The notes below the pieces were generated by a model. The model had not been told where the DNA came from, did not search any database, and worked only from the letters and a program-made list of their open reading frames with translations. From Seribacter sp963934295 (GTDB lineage Bacteria > Verrucomicrobiota > Verrucomicrobiia > Opitutales > Seribacteraceae): a stretch of 64,000 bases of DNA. The position numbers were made by a program, and so were the translations under genes. Below are positions 1 to 9,012 of the stretch, one piece after another (the first letter of the stretch is position 1; the number at the start of each line of letters is the position of its first letter). The stretch is taken from positions 62,001 to 126,000 of the forward strand of contig CAWVXY010000002.1 in the NCBI GenBank assembly GCA_963934295.1. The letters run 5' to 3'.

Positions 1-95
1 CCAAAGGAGGCAAGGGCAGCACCCAAGTTAATCGTGGTGGTTGTTTTTCCAACGCCGCCTTTTTGATTGGCGATTGCAATAGTTGTTGCAGGCAT
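1..95 (-). CDS. parA: ParA-family ATPase, N-terminal fragment (runs off left edge)
   Basis: Only the first 31 codons are in the window. Translation from the ATG at 95 gives MPATTIAIANQKGGVGKTTT, containing the deviant Walker A motif KGGVGKTT with its signature lysine, followed by the usual INLGAALA helix. This is the N-terminus of ParA/Soj chromosome or plasmid partitioning ATPases, which bind DNA and ParB. A ParB partner would be expected further left, outside the window. MinD is less likely, because the NQKGGVGKTTTTINL wording is ParA-like. Confidence 0.85.
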   Translation of the reverse strand, partial: MPATTIAIANQKGGVGKTTTTINLGAALASF

Positions 96-144
96 GATAA
101 CAAATTTTCTAAGAGGGAATCTTTAAGTGTCGAGGCGGAAATTT

Positions 145-1119
145 TTATTGAATCCTAACATTACCCTTTTTTTTAATTAATTGGAGTCCATCTTTAAAAA
201 TCGGTTCGGGTGGAATCTGATCAGAAAGTTCAAGGAACTCAAGGATTGACCACTTAACTGAATGTAATCCTGAGGCCAGAGCAAGTGGACTTGCTCCGCC
301 CAACCGGGGATTAATTTCTACTAAGTGAAGCTTTTCATTTTGATCAACCATAACCTGTGCTAAAATATGACCTTTCAAACCTTCGATCTTATTGAAAGTG
401 GCAACTAAATTTTTTTCCCATGCAGTATTTTTGAAAGTTATAGAATTATGAGATTCACCTTTGATCACAAGAGTTCGCCACCTCAAAACCACTCCATGGC
501 ATCGGTTATTTTTATCAATCCAAGTCTCTGCACTGAATTCCCTTCCCTTAATTTGTGGTTGGAAAATCGGTTCTTTTATCTTTTGGGAGTGGGCAAGAAG
601 ATCTTCCTGTCTTAAATTTATTCCGATCGAGTATGAAGCGGTTCCTGTTCTTTCCTTAGCAACAAAATGGTCATATTCTGAAGATAGTGATGTGCTTGAA
701 AGGCTGGTTTGGATGGCCGGGATGGGAGCATTTTTCAGATGTTTTGCAAACAAATATTTGTCCTCACATATTTGAATCGCAGATTTAGACGAGATCATCA
801 CTCCAATCTGGTTAGAAATCAAAAAATCTTGATGTTCGGCCCAAAATGGTAATTCACCATCTCTTGTCGGCACAATAAATCGGACCTTGTTCTTTTGGCA
901 ATAATGCAAAAGTGATTCTTCCTTCAGTTCAGTAATAGGAGGGATAGTGGTAAAATCTTGTACCTTTTTTGAACCCATACAGGATTTATCAGAATCAGCA
1001 CCCAATAAACCTATCCCAGGTGAAATGGTGGCTATCTCATTCTTTACCGAATCATAGAGAGCAATTTTTGCGGAGAGGCTTGAAAAGAGGACATTAAAAT
1101 GAGGAACCTGATCCACCAT
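145..1119 (-). CDS. ATP-grasp domain protein of a nonulosonate/polysaccharide locus
   Basis: This 324-residue protein has an ATP-grasp fold. The C-terminal motif LVEINPRLGGASPLALASG (residues 266-284) carries the Glu and Asn that bind Mg-ATP, and an FVAKERTGTASYSIGI segment near the middle fits the nucleotide loop. The N-terminal ~110 residues resemble the CarB-like pre-ATP-grasp domain (FIVPTRDGELPFWAEH). ATP-grasp enzymes ligate a carboxylate to an amine or thiol; the substrate is not predictable here. The start codon overlaps the stop of the upstream acetyltransferase by one base (TAATG), so the two are translationally coupled. Context suggests modification of an amino or nonulosonic sugar, which is an inference. 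Confidence 0.7.
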   Translation of the reverse strand: MVDQVPHFNVLFSSLSAKIALYDSVKNEIATISPGIGLLGADSDKSCMGSKKVQDFTTIPPITELKEESLLHYCQKNKVRFIVPTRDGELPFWAEHQDFLISNQIGVMISSKSAIQICEDKYLFAKHLKNAPIPAIQTSLSSTSLSSEYDHFVAKERTGTASYSIGINLRQEDLLAHSQKIKEPIFQPQIKGREFSAETWIDKNNRCHGVVLRWRTLVIKGESHNSITFKNTAWEKNLVATFNKIEGLKGHILAQVMVDQNEKLHLVEINPRLGGASPLALASGLHSVKWSILEFLELSDQIPPEPIFKDGLQLIKKKGNVRIQ

Positions 1120-1751
1120 TATTGAGGAGGTGGGAATTGTTTTAGATATTCGGACTTGAGGCAGGAGGCAATTACTGCATCAACCCATTGACCATCCACT
1201 TTCTCATCCTGCCTAAGAACACCTTCCCTTCTAAAACCGGAGGCTTCAATTGAATTAACATGAAAACCACGGTGCGAATAAGAATGAGTGTAGATTTTAT
1301 TTAACCCAACATTATCAAATGCACACCTCATTAATAAATTCAGAAATATGCTGCAATCCCTTCCATATTGAAAGGTGTCCTTGCCTCTTTCCGTTTCCAG
1401 AAGGAAAGACACTTCAGCTTTCATGCTTGTCCAGTTAATATGGACCAGTCCGCCATACCCAATAAGATTATTTTCGTAAGTAAAGCGAAGAAGGACGATG
1501 TCGGGTTGCTTTTGAGAAAAACTAGGTTTAACAACGTTTTGAAAGTAAGTGTTTTGTTCTGTTTCTGAAAGCGGACTTGTTTGTCGCAAAGCGGAAATCT
1601 GTTCATTTCTCCACTTCATGATCGGGGCAGCATCTTCCATCCTAACAGAAGTTAATTGGTAGCCCCTAAAATCTCCCCGAAAGCCTTTCAATATGATATA
1701 TCCTCCTGCAGGCATGGAAGCTCCGGGACTGGTAAATTTTTTAAAATCCAT
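1119..1751 (-). CDS. GNAT-family N-acetyltransferase, PseH-like
   Basis: A 210-residue GNAT-fold protein. The YQLTSVRMEDAAPIMKWRNE start is typical of the RimJ/PseH branch, and the later EVSFLLETERGKDTFQYGRD and LNKIYTHSYSHRGFHVNSIE segments fit the acetyl-CoA-binding strand and the following helix; GFRREGVLRQ is the usual family end. It follows a PseC-type aminotransferase, so the likely role is N-acetylation of the 4-amino group of a UDP-amino-dideoxy sugar, as PseH does for pseudaminic acid. Both ends are coupled by 1-nt TAATG overlaps, to the aminotransferase upstream and to the ATP-grasp gene downstream. About 30 residues precede the usual start of the domain, so a shorter start is possible. 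Confidence 0.7.
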   Translation of the reverse strand: MDFKKFTSPGASMPAGGYIILKGFRGDFRGYQLTSVRMEDAAPIMKWRNEQISALRQTSPLSETEQNTYFQNVVKPSFSQKQPDIVLLRFTYENNLIGYGGLVHINWTSMKAEVSFLLETERGKDTFQYGRDCSIFLNLLMRCAFDNVGLNKIYTHSYSHRGFHVNSIEASGFRREGVLRQDEKVDGQWVDAVIASCLKSEYLKQFPPPQ

Positions 1752-2923
1752 TATCCTTTAGTTAAGAAAATTTCTAGTGTTTCGAGTACCCGATCCTGTT
1801 CATGGTAGTTTAAATCTGGATACATTGGAATGCTCAGACAACTTTGGTAAAATGCTTCCGCTCCTGGCAACCTAAAATTTTCAAGATTTTTTTGATAATA
1901 AGGATGTTTATACACAGGTATGTAGTGGATTTGGGTTAGAATATTCTTACTTTTAAAAAATTTATAGGCCTGGTTTCTCAGGTTGTGATCAATAAATCTT
2001 ATGATGTATAAATGCCACGCATGCCCATCTTCAAAAGGCGGACAATTTATATGTTCATTGAAAGGACTTTGCCGAAGGATTTGATCATACCTTTGTGCCA
2101 AAGTCCTTCTTTTTACTAAGAATTGCTCTAATCTGGTAAGTTGTGAAAGCCCAAGTGCAGCCTGTAAATCGGTCAAACGGTAGTTCCAACCCAGTGTTTG
2201 TTGTTCATAGAACCACGGAGTTTCGTCTCCATCACTAAATGGTCTGTTTATACCATGACTTCGCAACTGAGATGCTTTATGGGCAAGTTCTGCATTATTA
2301 GTCAAAACTGCACCCCCTTCACCTGCGCAAATATGTTTAACTGGATGAAAGCTTAAGGTGGAGGCAAGTGCGTGCTCTCCATTTGCACTGTAAATTTTTT
2401 CATCATTCTGATTATTCTTCCAGGCACCAGGGGAATGAGAAGCATCCTCAATTAAAGTAAAATTATTTTTTTCGGCTATTTCTTTACATTTCTTTAAGGG
2501 GGCAACAGAACCGGCGAAGGAGACCGGGGTTATGAGATTGATTTTTTCTTTTTGTTCATCGGAGACTTGGGCAATGCATTCTTCAAGAGAAGACACTGAT
2601 ATCAATCCAGTATCAGGTTCCACATCACAAAAAAGTACTTCTGCACCCTGATAACGTAATGCATTGGCGGTGGCAGCAAATGTGATTGCTGGTACAATTC
2701 CCATGCTTTCTTGATTTATTCCTGCGGAAGCGTAGGAGAGGTGTAATGCAGCGGTACCACTTGAGCATACAATTGCATGGTCTACTCCCATTTTAGATTC
2801 CAATGCCTTTTCTAATTCAGGAACCCGTGGTCCTTGCGTCAAAAAGTCGGAAGACAGAGTTTTAGTGACCAAAGAAATATCTTCTTCGTTTATACTTTGC
2901 CTTGAATACGGAATTAAATCCAT
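1751..2923 (-). CDS. pseC: DegT/DnrJ/EryC1/StrS aminotransferase, PseC-like
   Basis: This is a PLP-dependent sugar-nucleotide aminotransferase of 390 residues, the usual length. SSGTAALHL (54-62) is the cofactor phosphate region, EDASHSPG (159-166) holds the PLP-ring aspartate, and SFHPVKHICAGEGGAV (191-206) holds the Schiff-base lysine K196. The SFHPVK...GEGGAV wording fits the PseC branch, which makes UDP-4-amino-4,6-dideoxy-beta-L-AltNAc in pseudaminic acid synthesis. The start is the ATG at 2923; an in-frame TTG lies just upstream. The gene heads the minus-strand operon and diverges from a cytidylyltransferase-like gene. PseB, PseG and PseI are not in the window, so the final sugar is unproven. 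Confidence 0.78.
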   Translation of the reverse strand: MDLIPYSRQSINEEDISLVTKTLSSDFLTQGPRVPELEKALESKMGVDHAIVCSSGTAALHLSYASAGINQESMGIVPAITFAATANALRYQGAEVLFCDVEPDTGLISVSSLEECIAQVSDEQKEKINLITPVSFAGSVAPLKKCKEIAEKNNFTLIEDASHSPGAWKNNQNDEKIYSANGEHALASTLSFHPVKHICAGEGGAVLTNNAELAHKASQLRSHGINRPFSDGDETPWFYEQQTLGWNYRLTDLQAALGLSQLTRLEQFLVKRRTLAQRYDQILRQSPFNEHINCPPFEDGHAWHLYIIRFIDHNLRNQAYKFFKSKNILTQIHYIPVYKHPYYQKNLENFRLPGAEAFYQSCLSIPMYPDLNYHEQDRVLETLEIFLTKG

Positions 2924-3018
2924 CAAGGCAAATAATCAAATAAGCAGGTATATTCCAAGCGGAATCGAACGGTTCACAACAGACTTGCTCCAATTGAAAT
3001 TGATGATAATCAATAGAA

Positions 3019-3585
3019 ATGAAAATTGTTGGTTCAGTAATTGCCCGGCTTGGAAGCAAGCGTCTTACATACAAAAATCTTTTGCCCTATCAAGGAGAGC
3101 CACTCGTTCTCCGTGCTGTTCGAAAATTACTTGAGAACGAAAATGTAGACTTGGTTGTACTTTCAACGGATAGCGAGCTTATTGCGAGGACTTGTTTGAT
3201 TGATGGGGTTGAAATTCTTTTTCGTCCCGAAAGTTTATCCGGAGACGAAGTTGCTTCCATTCCGGTTTTTCAGCATATTTTGGAGCATTTTCCTTGTGAT
3301 ATACACATTAATTACAATTGTAACTTCCCTGAATGTGAACAGTCCGTCATAAATAAAACAATTGCAGTTGCGAAAGAAACAGGTGAGGCACTCTCGAATC
3401 CATATGCAGCTTGGGCTCAGACATCTGAGTGTCTTTCCTCATACGGAGATCCGTTTCAAATAACTGCGACCCAATTTGATGCACCCGAGGTTCACTCCCT
3501 TGATGTGCATACGATGGATGATTTATTAGAGGTTCACCGTGTTCACCAAAATTCTTTTTTATGGGATGAAATTAAAAAAAAATAA
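3019..3585 (+). CDS. Acylneuraminate cytidylyltransferase-like protein (NeuA/PseF family), short
   Basis: The N-terminus VIARLGSKRLTYKNLLPYQG (residues 7-26) matches the nucleotide-binding loop of CMP-sugar synthetases (consensus xxARxGSKRxxxKN), followed by VVLSTDSELIA and HINYNCNFPECE strands. The enzyme would activate a nonulosonic acid with CTP to give CMP-sugar. At 188 residues it is shorter than usual for this family (about 220-235), and its C-terminal half is divergent. It is divergent from the PseC-like gene with 95 bp between, which may hold both promoters. It could be a SpsF-like relative with another sugar substrate. Confidence 0.62.
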   Translation: MKIVGSVIARLGSKRLTYKNLLPYQGEPLVLRAVRKLLENENVDLVVLSTDSELIARTCLIDGVEILFRPESLSGDEVASIPVFQHILEHFPCDIHINYNCNFPECEQSVINKTIAVAKETGEALSNPYAAWAQTSECLSSYGDPFQITATQFDAPEVHSLDVHTMDDLLEVHRVHQNSFLWDEIKKK

Positions 3586-3640
3586 AATTTAGGTAAAGTT
3601 TTTCTTACTTGGTCGACTATAGAAGGAGATTAATCATTCC

Positions 3641-4222
3641 ATGGAAATAATAAATTTTAAACTTCTTCTTCGAACCTCAGTGATCCTGAGCGTTCTTTTT
3701 CTTGTTTTACAGGCCCGTGCCATTGACACCAAACGATTTGATGCACCTCCTCCATCCCGCGGAGAATATTTGGCTTTTACCAAGCCCATTAACTTTAGAT
3801 ACGGCATTTCCCCTTCAAAGGTTGATCGAACCAAACTCATCATGCCACCCACTATGCAAATCGTTACAACAACGGTTGAAAAGGAGTCTAATTCATCGAT
3901 AGTATCATCAGAGACCAATGATTTTCCATTGCTCCCATTTCAGGATGATAATTCTTCGTCGGGTACGAATATACCTTCTTTAAATTTTCCCAACATTCCT
4001 AATATCGCACCCCCTGTTGGGCTTCCCCTCACCGATCCATTTGAAGAGGTAAACTCATTGGGAATTGATAGCACGGATGAACTTCTTGAAGTTTTTGAAT
4101 CATCTTCCATGCGGACCCCCAGATCAAGTATGCAAAATATTCCTTTCGTGCCCCCATACACAATTGCTCCGGATAACATGCGTGTGACAAACAAAGCCAC
4201 CTACCAAAGACGACAACGATGA
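3641..4222 (+). CDS. Secreted protein of unknown function
   Basis: A 193-residue protein with an N-terminal signal peptide (hydrophobic LLLRTSVILSVLFLVLQARA, cut near residue 27). The rest is rich in Pro, Ser, Asn and Thr, looks disordered, and shows no recognisable domain. A Shine-Dalgarno-like AGAAGGAG lies about 12 bases before the ATG. The stop overlaps the start of the TPR gene by 4 nt (ATGA), so the two proteins are probably made together and may act together in the periplasm. I do not recognise a family. Confidence 0.7.
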   Translation: MEIINFKLLLRTSVILSVLFLVLQARAIDTKRFDAPPPSRGEYLAFTKPINFRYGISPSKVDRTKLIMPPTMQIVTTTVEKESNSSIVSSETNDFPLLPFQDDNSSSGTNIPSLNFPNIPNIAPPVGLPLTDPFEEVNSLGIDSTDELLEVFESSSMRTPRSSMQNIPFVPPYTIAPDNMRVTNKATYQRRQR

Positions 4223-6387
4223 ACATATCCCCAATAAACAAATTTATTTTATTGATCTCCACATTTCTTGTGTGGAATCAATCTTTTTCACAGGATAATT
4301 CGGGTGGGACTGAACTTAAGTCGATTGAAGAAGTTATCGAAGGGATCGATTCCCTACTTGGTGATATTAAAAATAGTTCTTCAGAATCAAACTCTGCACC
4401 TTTGGTACCAACATATCCTCAATCCTCAAGTTTTGATAACCTAGAGACTCAGCAAGGTTCATTTCGTGTTCAAGATGAATTAATGCCTAACAATTTACTT
4501 AACAGTAATTTTTCTGAGCCCGAACCATCCATTTTAGACGAACCATTAAATTTGGATGATATAAATCCCCCATTATCTCGACCAAACCTAAATCAATCTG
4601 CACCTTCAGTACAACCGGTTCGCCCCACTCAGGCATTTTCTGCTCCTCCCCAGCAGATTGCTCAACCTATGCCTCAAGTTGATTATCGAAGTGCATCTTT
4701 GGAGGAACTGCTTAGGGAGGTTGATCTATTAGATCTTCCCATGTTGGAGGCGACCTTATCATCTCCTATGCCCTCCTTCCCTGATCCACGTGCAGAAACG
4801 CTTTCCACACGGCCCGATGAAAAACTAAACCAAGCCACTCTTATCGAAACCCCCCGGTTTTCTAACATGGAAGAAGATCCTGATCCTGTTGAGGTTGAGG
4901 ATTACACGGTTTTGGGCGAAAGTATTGACCATGAAATGAAAGAAAGAATTAGGGAAGCAATTATGGAAACAAGAAGAGCTTCCGGTGGCAGTGATAATCC
5001 ATATGTCACAAGATCTGTTTTTAAAGCAACATCTTACTGCAATCGCGTCCTTGGACGTTTAAATGCACCCCATCATAAACGCTATCGCCGTGATGTCCTA
5101 TTATCTCTTATTGGGATGCACGAGAGGAATCAGGCATGGGTAGACGCTGCAAAATCTTACGAAAGATACCTCGAAGAATTTGCTTCCGATGATTCCTATC
5201 CATTTGAAGAACATGAAGACGCGCCAGGAATTCCTGATTTAAAGGCAGGTCTTGGTTCAGTTGAGAAATGGCTTGAAGGGCGCAAAAGAGGGGCACCCAC
5301 AATCCCAGAAACCCATATTCGAGTGGGGAAAATTTATCGCACCCTGGGGGCTCATCGTATGGCCCTGAATAAATTTTATGACGCCATTAATGCAACCCTT
5401 ACCCTGCCGCAAAATCCTGCATTTGATTTGGCGGAAAAGAAAAAGGGCAAAGCTCTGGAAAATCGTATGGATTCAGAATCGAACCAAGCAATGTTTGAAA
5501 TTGCTGAAACCTTTATGGATTCCGAAGATTATGACAATGCGATCAAGTTTTTTGACCGGTTGTGGAGGTTGGAGCAACTGAGTGATTCTGATCGGGGTTC
5601 TGTCCGTTTTAAACAGGGACTGGCACATTATCGACGGGCCCGAGAGAATTTGAGAAAAGAGGAACGAATGAACCGTCTTGCCCCCGAAAAAAGACAGGAT
5701 GTTGAAATAAAATTCGACCAGACTCCCCGTGCCGATTTTGCCAAAGTCAAAGAGTCATTACGTGGATATGGAACCCTGTATCCCCAAAGTCCTTATGTTC
5801 CCGAGGCTCACTACCTTCTTGCCTTAACATATGAACAATTAAACCAGGACGAAGAATCGGTTGCTGAATTACTTAAATTACTTAAAGAAGCCGACTTCAA
5901 CCCCGACTTGGTTATGAATATGGAGCAATCGAGATCCATGAGGGACCGCGATTATATTGCCTTGAATAAGTTGAAAGGAATTTGGAATTTTTGGAAGAAA
6001 AAGACAGGAAATTATTTAGCCAATAAATTCTTTGAGGATAATGAATATTTTAACGCATACCGAATTTATTCAGCTCTTCGCGATGTGGATAGTTCTCCAT
6101 CCTGGCAGGTTCCTGTTTTATATCAAATTGCATTGTGCGAGGAGAAATTGGGGAATTATGTGCAAGCTACTGAAACCTATTCTTCCATAGAAGAATATGT
6201 AAACTCGGTGCAGGAGGCACGGGAAGGAATGGCTAAGAATAAATACCTTAGTTTTGTATTTGGAATGGCCAAGTGGAGACGCGAACAACTTGAGGATACG
6301 CGGGCCATTCGCCAAGCTGTTAATCGCTATGGTATTTACACCGTGCCCAAAAAGCCTGATCCAGTCCTTTCTGGAATTGAAAATTAA
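4219..6387 (+). CDS. Secreted TPR-repeat protein
   Basis: This 722-residue protein starts with a signal peptide (KFILLISTFLVWNQSFSQ), then a Pro/Ser/Asn-rich disordered stretch to about residue 230. The C-terminal two thirds are helical with TPR-like units: IRVGKIYRTLGAHRMALNKF, MFEIAETFMDSEDYDNAIKF, EAHYLLALTYEQLNQDEESV and LYQIALCEEKLGNYVQATET. Such periplasmic TPR proteins (BamD- and CpoB-like) are protein-interaction scaffolds in outer-membrane or cell-envelope assembly. No lipobox is seen. It is translationally coupled to the upstream secreted protein and followed by a small coiled-coil gene. The exact role is unknown. Confidence 0.72.
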   Translation: MNISPINKFILLISTFLVWNQSFSQDNSGGTELKSIEEVIEGIDSLLGDIKNSSSESNSAPLVPTYPQSSSFDNLETQQGSFRVQDELMPNNLLNSNFSEPEPSILDEPLNLDDINPPLSRPNLNQSAPSVQPVRPTQAFSAPPQQIAQPMPQVDYRSASLEELLREVDLLDLPMLEATLSSPMPSFPDPRAETLSTRPDEKLNQATLIETPRFSNMEEDPDPVEVEDYTVLGESIDHEMKERIREAIMETRRASGGSDNPYVTRSVFKATSYCNRVLGRLNAPHHKRYRRDVLLSLIGMHERNQAWVDAAKSYERYLEEFASDDSYPFEEHEDAPGIPDLKAGLGSVEKWLEGRKRGAPTIPETHIRVGKIYRTLGAHRMALNKFYDAINATLTLPQNPAFDLAEKKKGKALENRMDSESNQAMFEIAETFMDSEDYDNAIKFFDRLWRLEQLSDSDRGSVRFKQGLAHYRRARENLRKEERMNRLAPEKRQDVEIKFDQTPRADFAKVKESLRGYGTLYPQSPYVPEAHYLLALTYEQLNQDEESVAELLKLLKEADFNPDLVMNMEQSRSMRDRDYIALNKLKGIWNFWKKKTGNYLANKFFEDNEYFNAYRIYSALRDVDSSPSWQVPVLYQIALCEEKLGNYVQATETYSSIEEYVNSVQEAREGMAKNKYLSFVFGMAKWRREQLEDTRAIRQAVNRYGIYTVPKKPDPVLSGIEN

Positions 6388-6416
6388 CTAATTATTAATC
6401 TGCTCAAACTTTTTTG

Positions 6417-6860
6417 ATGGAACCAAGAGAGGTCATTATGGCACACCTTCTTCTTTGTGAAGAAGTACACAAAGTTTTACTAGAGGAAAATACCTGGTTA
6501 AAAACCAAAAAGGAGCCTCCATCGATGGATCTTTTAGGACGTAAGCAAGTGATACTTCCTAAATTAGAAGAATCCTTGGCCAAGCTGAAAAAATTGAAAC
6601 CCGAATATTTTACTCCTTTTGACGATTCCAAGAAGTTGGTTGGGGAATCCCATGCGAAACTTCTACAAATATTTTATGTAGACCGGGAAAATGAGGATTT
6701 GCTTGTTAAACTCACACAATCTACCGAGCGGCAGACATTTAACCGATTTACAACTCCACCTGAAGAAATTGAGGAAATTCATAACCGGTTACCTGGGCAG
6801 GATGATGACAACGGGGAAGGAGAATCCAATGCGGACTCCTCTGAACCTGAAAAGTCTTAA
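6417..6860 (+). CDS. Small helical protein, FlgN-chaperone-like (uncertain)
   Basis: This 147-residue protein has no signal peptide. Residues 10-60 form a long amphipathic helical hairpin (EEVHKVLLEENTWLKTKK, then RKQVILPKLEESLAKLKKL). This pattern recalls the FlgN/FliT-type export chaperone fold, in which a residue run follows each EE-LL-K helix. The C-terminus is acidic and disordered (QDDDNGEGES). The start is the ATG at 6417; a TTG lies just before. It follows the TPR gene by 29 bp. Flagellin is a classic carrier of pseudaminic acid, which would fit the nearby Pse-like genes, but no flagellar structural gene is visible, so the FlgN reading is weak. Confidence 0.5.
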   Translation: MEPREVIMAHLLLCEEVHKVLLEENTWLKTKKEPPSMDLLGRKQVILPKLEESLAKLKKLKPEYFTPFDDSKKLVGESHAKLLQIFYVDRENEDLLVKLTQSTERQTFNRFTTPPEEIEEIHNRLPGQDDDNGEGESNADSSEPEKS

Positions 6861-6870
6861 CCTAGGATAA

Positions 6871-6960
6871 TGGCGGAAGGAGAGGGATTCGAACCCCCGG
6901 AGCCGTTTCCGGCTCAGCGGTTTTCAAGACCGCCGCATTCGACCACTCTGCCATCCTTCC
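6871..6960 (-). tRNA. tRNA-Ser (anticodon TGA)
   Basis: The reverse strand folds as a class II tRNA. The acceptor stem is GGAAGGA paired with TCCTTCC, the anticodon loop CTTGAAA gives TGA, there is a long variable arm (GCCGGAAACGGC), the T-loop is GGTTCGAATCC, and CCA is encoded. It reads leftward, convergent with the small helical protein gene. Confidence 0.95.
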
Positions 6961-7143
6961 GGTCAAACTAAGTGAGTTTATTTACGCAAACAGTGATTTT
7001 TTGGCAATCATTTAAAATCACGAACTTAATCTTTATTTCTCATTAACCGCGTACATAGTCCATATGAAATTTTTTAGGTTCTTCTCTTATTACATAATAT
7101 ACGAAGGTTTATAATAGATTACTATCTTTTGTATGTTTATATT

Positions 7144-9012
7144 ATGAGAATGAAAAAGTTTATGTTTTCCCTATTTCTTGCATTATTTTCTTCTTTTTTG
7201 TGTGATGCACTGGGAGAATCTGAACTTTGGCATTCAACGGAGATAATTCAAAATAGTAAGGATACAAAAGATCTGCAGAATCGTGGTGGTCTTATTTATT
7301 TAAAAAACAATAAAGTGCCTTTTTCCGGTACTTCTGTTTCTAAATTCAATGATGGGCAAATAAATTTATTTTGTAAGTTTGAAGATGGAAGTCTCAAGAA
7401 CTTTGAACGTTATTGGAATAACGGAAGCCTTCAACTAAAGATGGAAATTCAAGATTATCAATTGAAACCAAAGAGTAACCGTCGTGAATTTTACGAATCT
7501 TCTTCTTCTTTTCTTTTAGTGCCTCCACAGGAAAGCTTGAATGTGTCTAATACTAATCTTCAACTTCAGGCATTGATGTCCCCGTATAAACTTCTTTTAC
7601 AAAGCCATGAACTTCGTATTCGAGTAATTAATAAAATAAAATCTATACCGGAAATGGGTATGCAAATATTGGAACCTTTTGGGCAAGTCGGGTTACAGTT
7701 AAGCTTAGAGACGGAAGAATTTTACCGAATAATTGATTCAATAAATGAAAAAGGCTTACCCCAACTGGAAATTTTTTCCAGGGCTAGCACTCCTAAAGGT
7801 GCAATGCATGTAGCAAGTATCGTCCAATCTGAATACTTAAGACTAAATGAAGAAAAAAAACAGACAAAGATAAATGCTCAGGTTATAAATTTAGAAAAGC
7901 TTTTGAAAAAGAATCTGCAAGATGAGGCTGAAATACTGAATAAAATAAGATCCAGCAAAAAGTTATTTGATATTGCCTATGTTGATAATGAAATCGAGAC
8001 CATTAACGAAACGATCAGCAGTCTTTCTCATGAAAAATTAAATGTTATGTTACAGCTCATTGAGTTGAGAACTCAACTGCGTTCAATTCTCCAGATTAAA
8101 ACAAGATTTAATTCCTTTCGGAAAGATTCTGAGAAAGAGTATTCAGATTTTAAACTTTCGCAGGAATTTTTAGAACTCGAAGTAATTTCTAAATCAGATC
8201 GGGTGAAGTCTGTATTGGATCAAATAAAAGACCTTGAAGATAAACGATCAAACATTCTAGGGCCAGAGGACAAAAATAGTTCTACAGAGACAAGTCCCGT
8301 TGTCTTAGAATATTTCAGGCAAATTCAAGGGCTTCAAGAGTCCTTTATTAAAGCGATTAGAGCAAAGATTGAAAACCTTAGCGATAATCATAAGTTTCTA
8401 AATTCTATTGAAAGCGAAATTCAAATATCAATAGACAGAACAAAAAAAGAACACTTTCAAATTGTTGAATTTGAAAGTGAGTTGAAGGAAAAAAATCGCA
8501 AATTATATGCCAAGCAAAAATTTATCGATCAAATACAGAGTGAATTAAATCAAATTCAGTTATCCAAGGCTCTTCAATCAAATCAGCACGAGCCTCTTAT
8601 TAAAGACAGATCCGCAAGTATTCCTAAACTTCCAATAGAAAATAATGACAAGAGTATACATGAAATCCTTTTATCTCTCGAAATTAAACAAGAGAGAATG
8701 GGGGATGGTTTTTTTGGTTCATTTCAATATTTTTACAAGAGTGGCCAAAAACAATTAGACGGAATGTTTGAAAATGGTGTTCCTTCCCGGATTTGGACAA
8801 GCTGGTATGAAAATGGAAAAAAAGAAACCCAAGGCAGGGTGGTTGATGGTAATCCAGAGGGTACTTGGAAAAAATGGTATAAGTCCGGTGTAATCATGTC
8901 AGAGGGAAACTGGAAAAACGGTGACCTTCACGGATATTCGATTACTTACCATGAAAATGGCAAAGAGAAAACAAGGGCGAATTACCGTAATGGTAAGATC
9001 ATTACGGATTAA
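7144..9012 (+). CDS. Secreted coiled-coil protein with C-terminal YwqK/MORN-like repeats
   Basis: This 622-residue protein starts at ATG 7144; earlier in-frame starts are non-ATG. It has a signal peptide (KKFMFSLFLALFSSFLC). An early YwqK-like unit (LIYLKNNKVPFSGTSVSKF) is followed by a long Lys/Glu/Ile-rich coiled coil (about residues 225-495). The C-terminus has four tandem YwqK/MORN-like units of about 23 residues with the pattern GxWxxWYxxGxxxxEGxxxxG, for example GTWKKWYKSGVIMSEGNWKN. In other bacteria such repeats occur in secreted proteins and in proteins labelled YwqK antitoxin. It opens the accessory block and has a relative at 61.6 kb. Codon use is AT-rich. Function is unknown. Confidence 0.72.
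   Translation: MRMKKFMFSLFLALFSSFLCDALGESELWHSTEIIQNSKDTKDLQNRGGLIYLKNNKVPFSGTSVSKFNDGQINLFCKFEDGSLKNFERYWNNGSLQLKMEIQDYQLKPKSNRREFYESSSSFLLVPPQESLNVSNTNLQLQALMSPYKLLLQSHELRIRVINKIKSIPEMGMQILEPFGQVGLQLSLETEEFYRIIDSINEKGLPQLEIFSRASTPKGAMHVASIVQSEYLRLNEEKKQTKINAQVINLEKLLKKNLQDEAEILNKIRSSKKLFDIAYVDNEIETINETISSLSHEKLNVMLQLIELRTQLRSILQIKTRFNSFRKDSEKEYSDFKLSQEFLELEVISKSDRVKSVLDQIKDLEDKRSNILGPEDKNSSTETSPVVLEYFRQIQGLQESFIKAIRAKIENLSDNHKFLNSIESEIQISIDRTKKEHFQIVEFESELKEKNRKLYAKQKFIDQIQSELNQIQLSKALQSNQHEPLIKDRSASIPKLPIENNDKSIHEILLSLEIKQERMGDGFFGSFQYFYKSGQKQLDGMFENGVPSRIWTSWYENGKKETQGRVVDGNPEGTWKKWYKSGVIMSEGNWKNGDLHGYSITYHENGKEKTRANYRNGKIITD

Noticed and set aside
461..775. 104-codon plus-strand ORF inside the ATP-grasp gene
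   Set aside because: Antisense shadow of a clear ATP-grasp protein.
6961..7010. Possible promoter for tRNA-Ser
   Set aside because: TTGCCA is a fair -35, but the -10 (TAAATA) matches consensus poorly; not enough to list.
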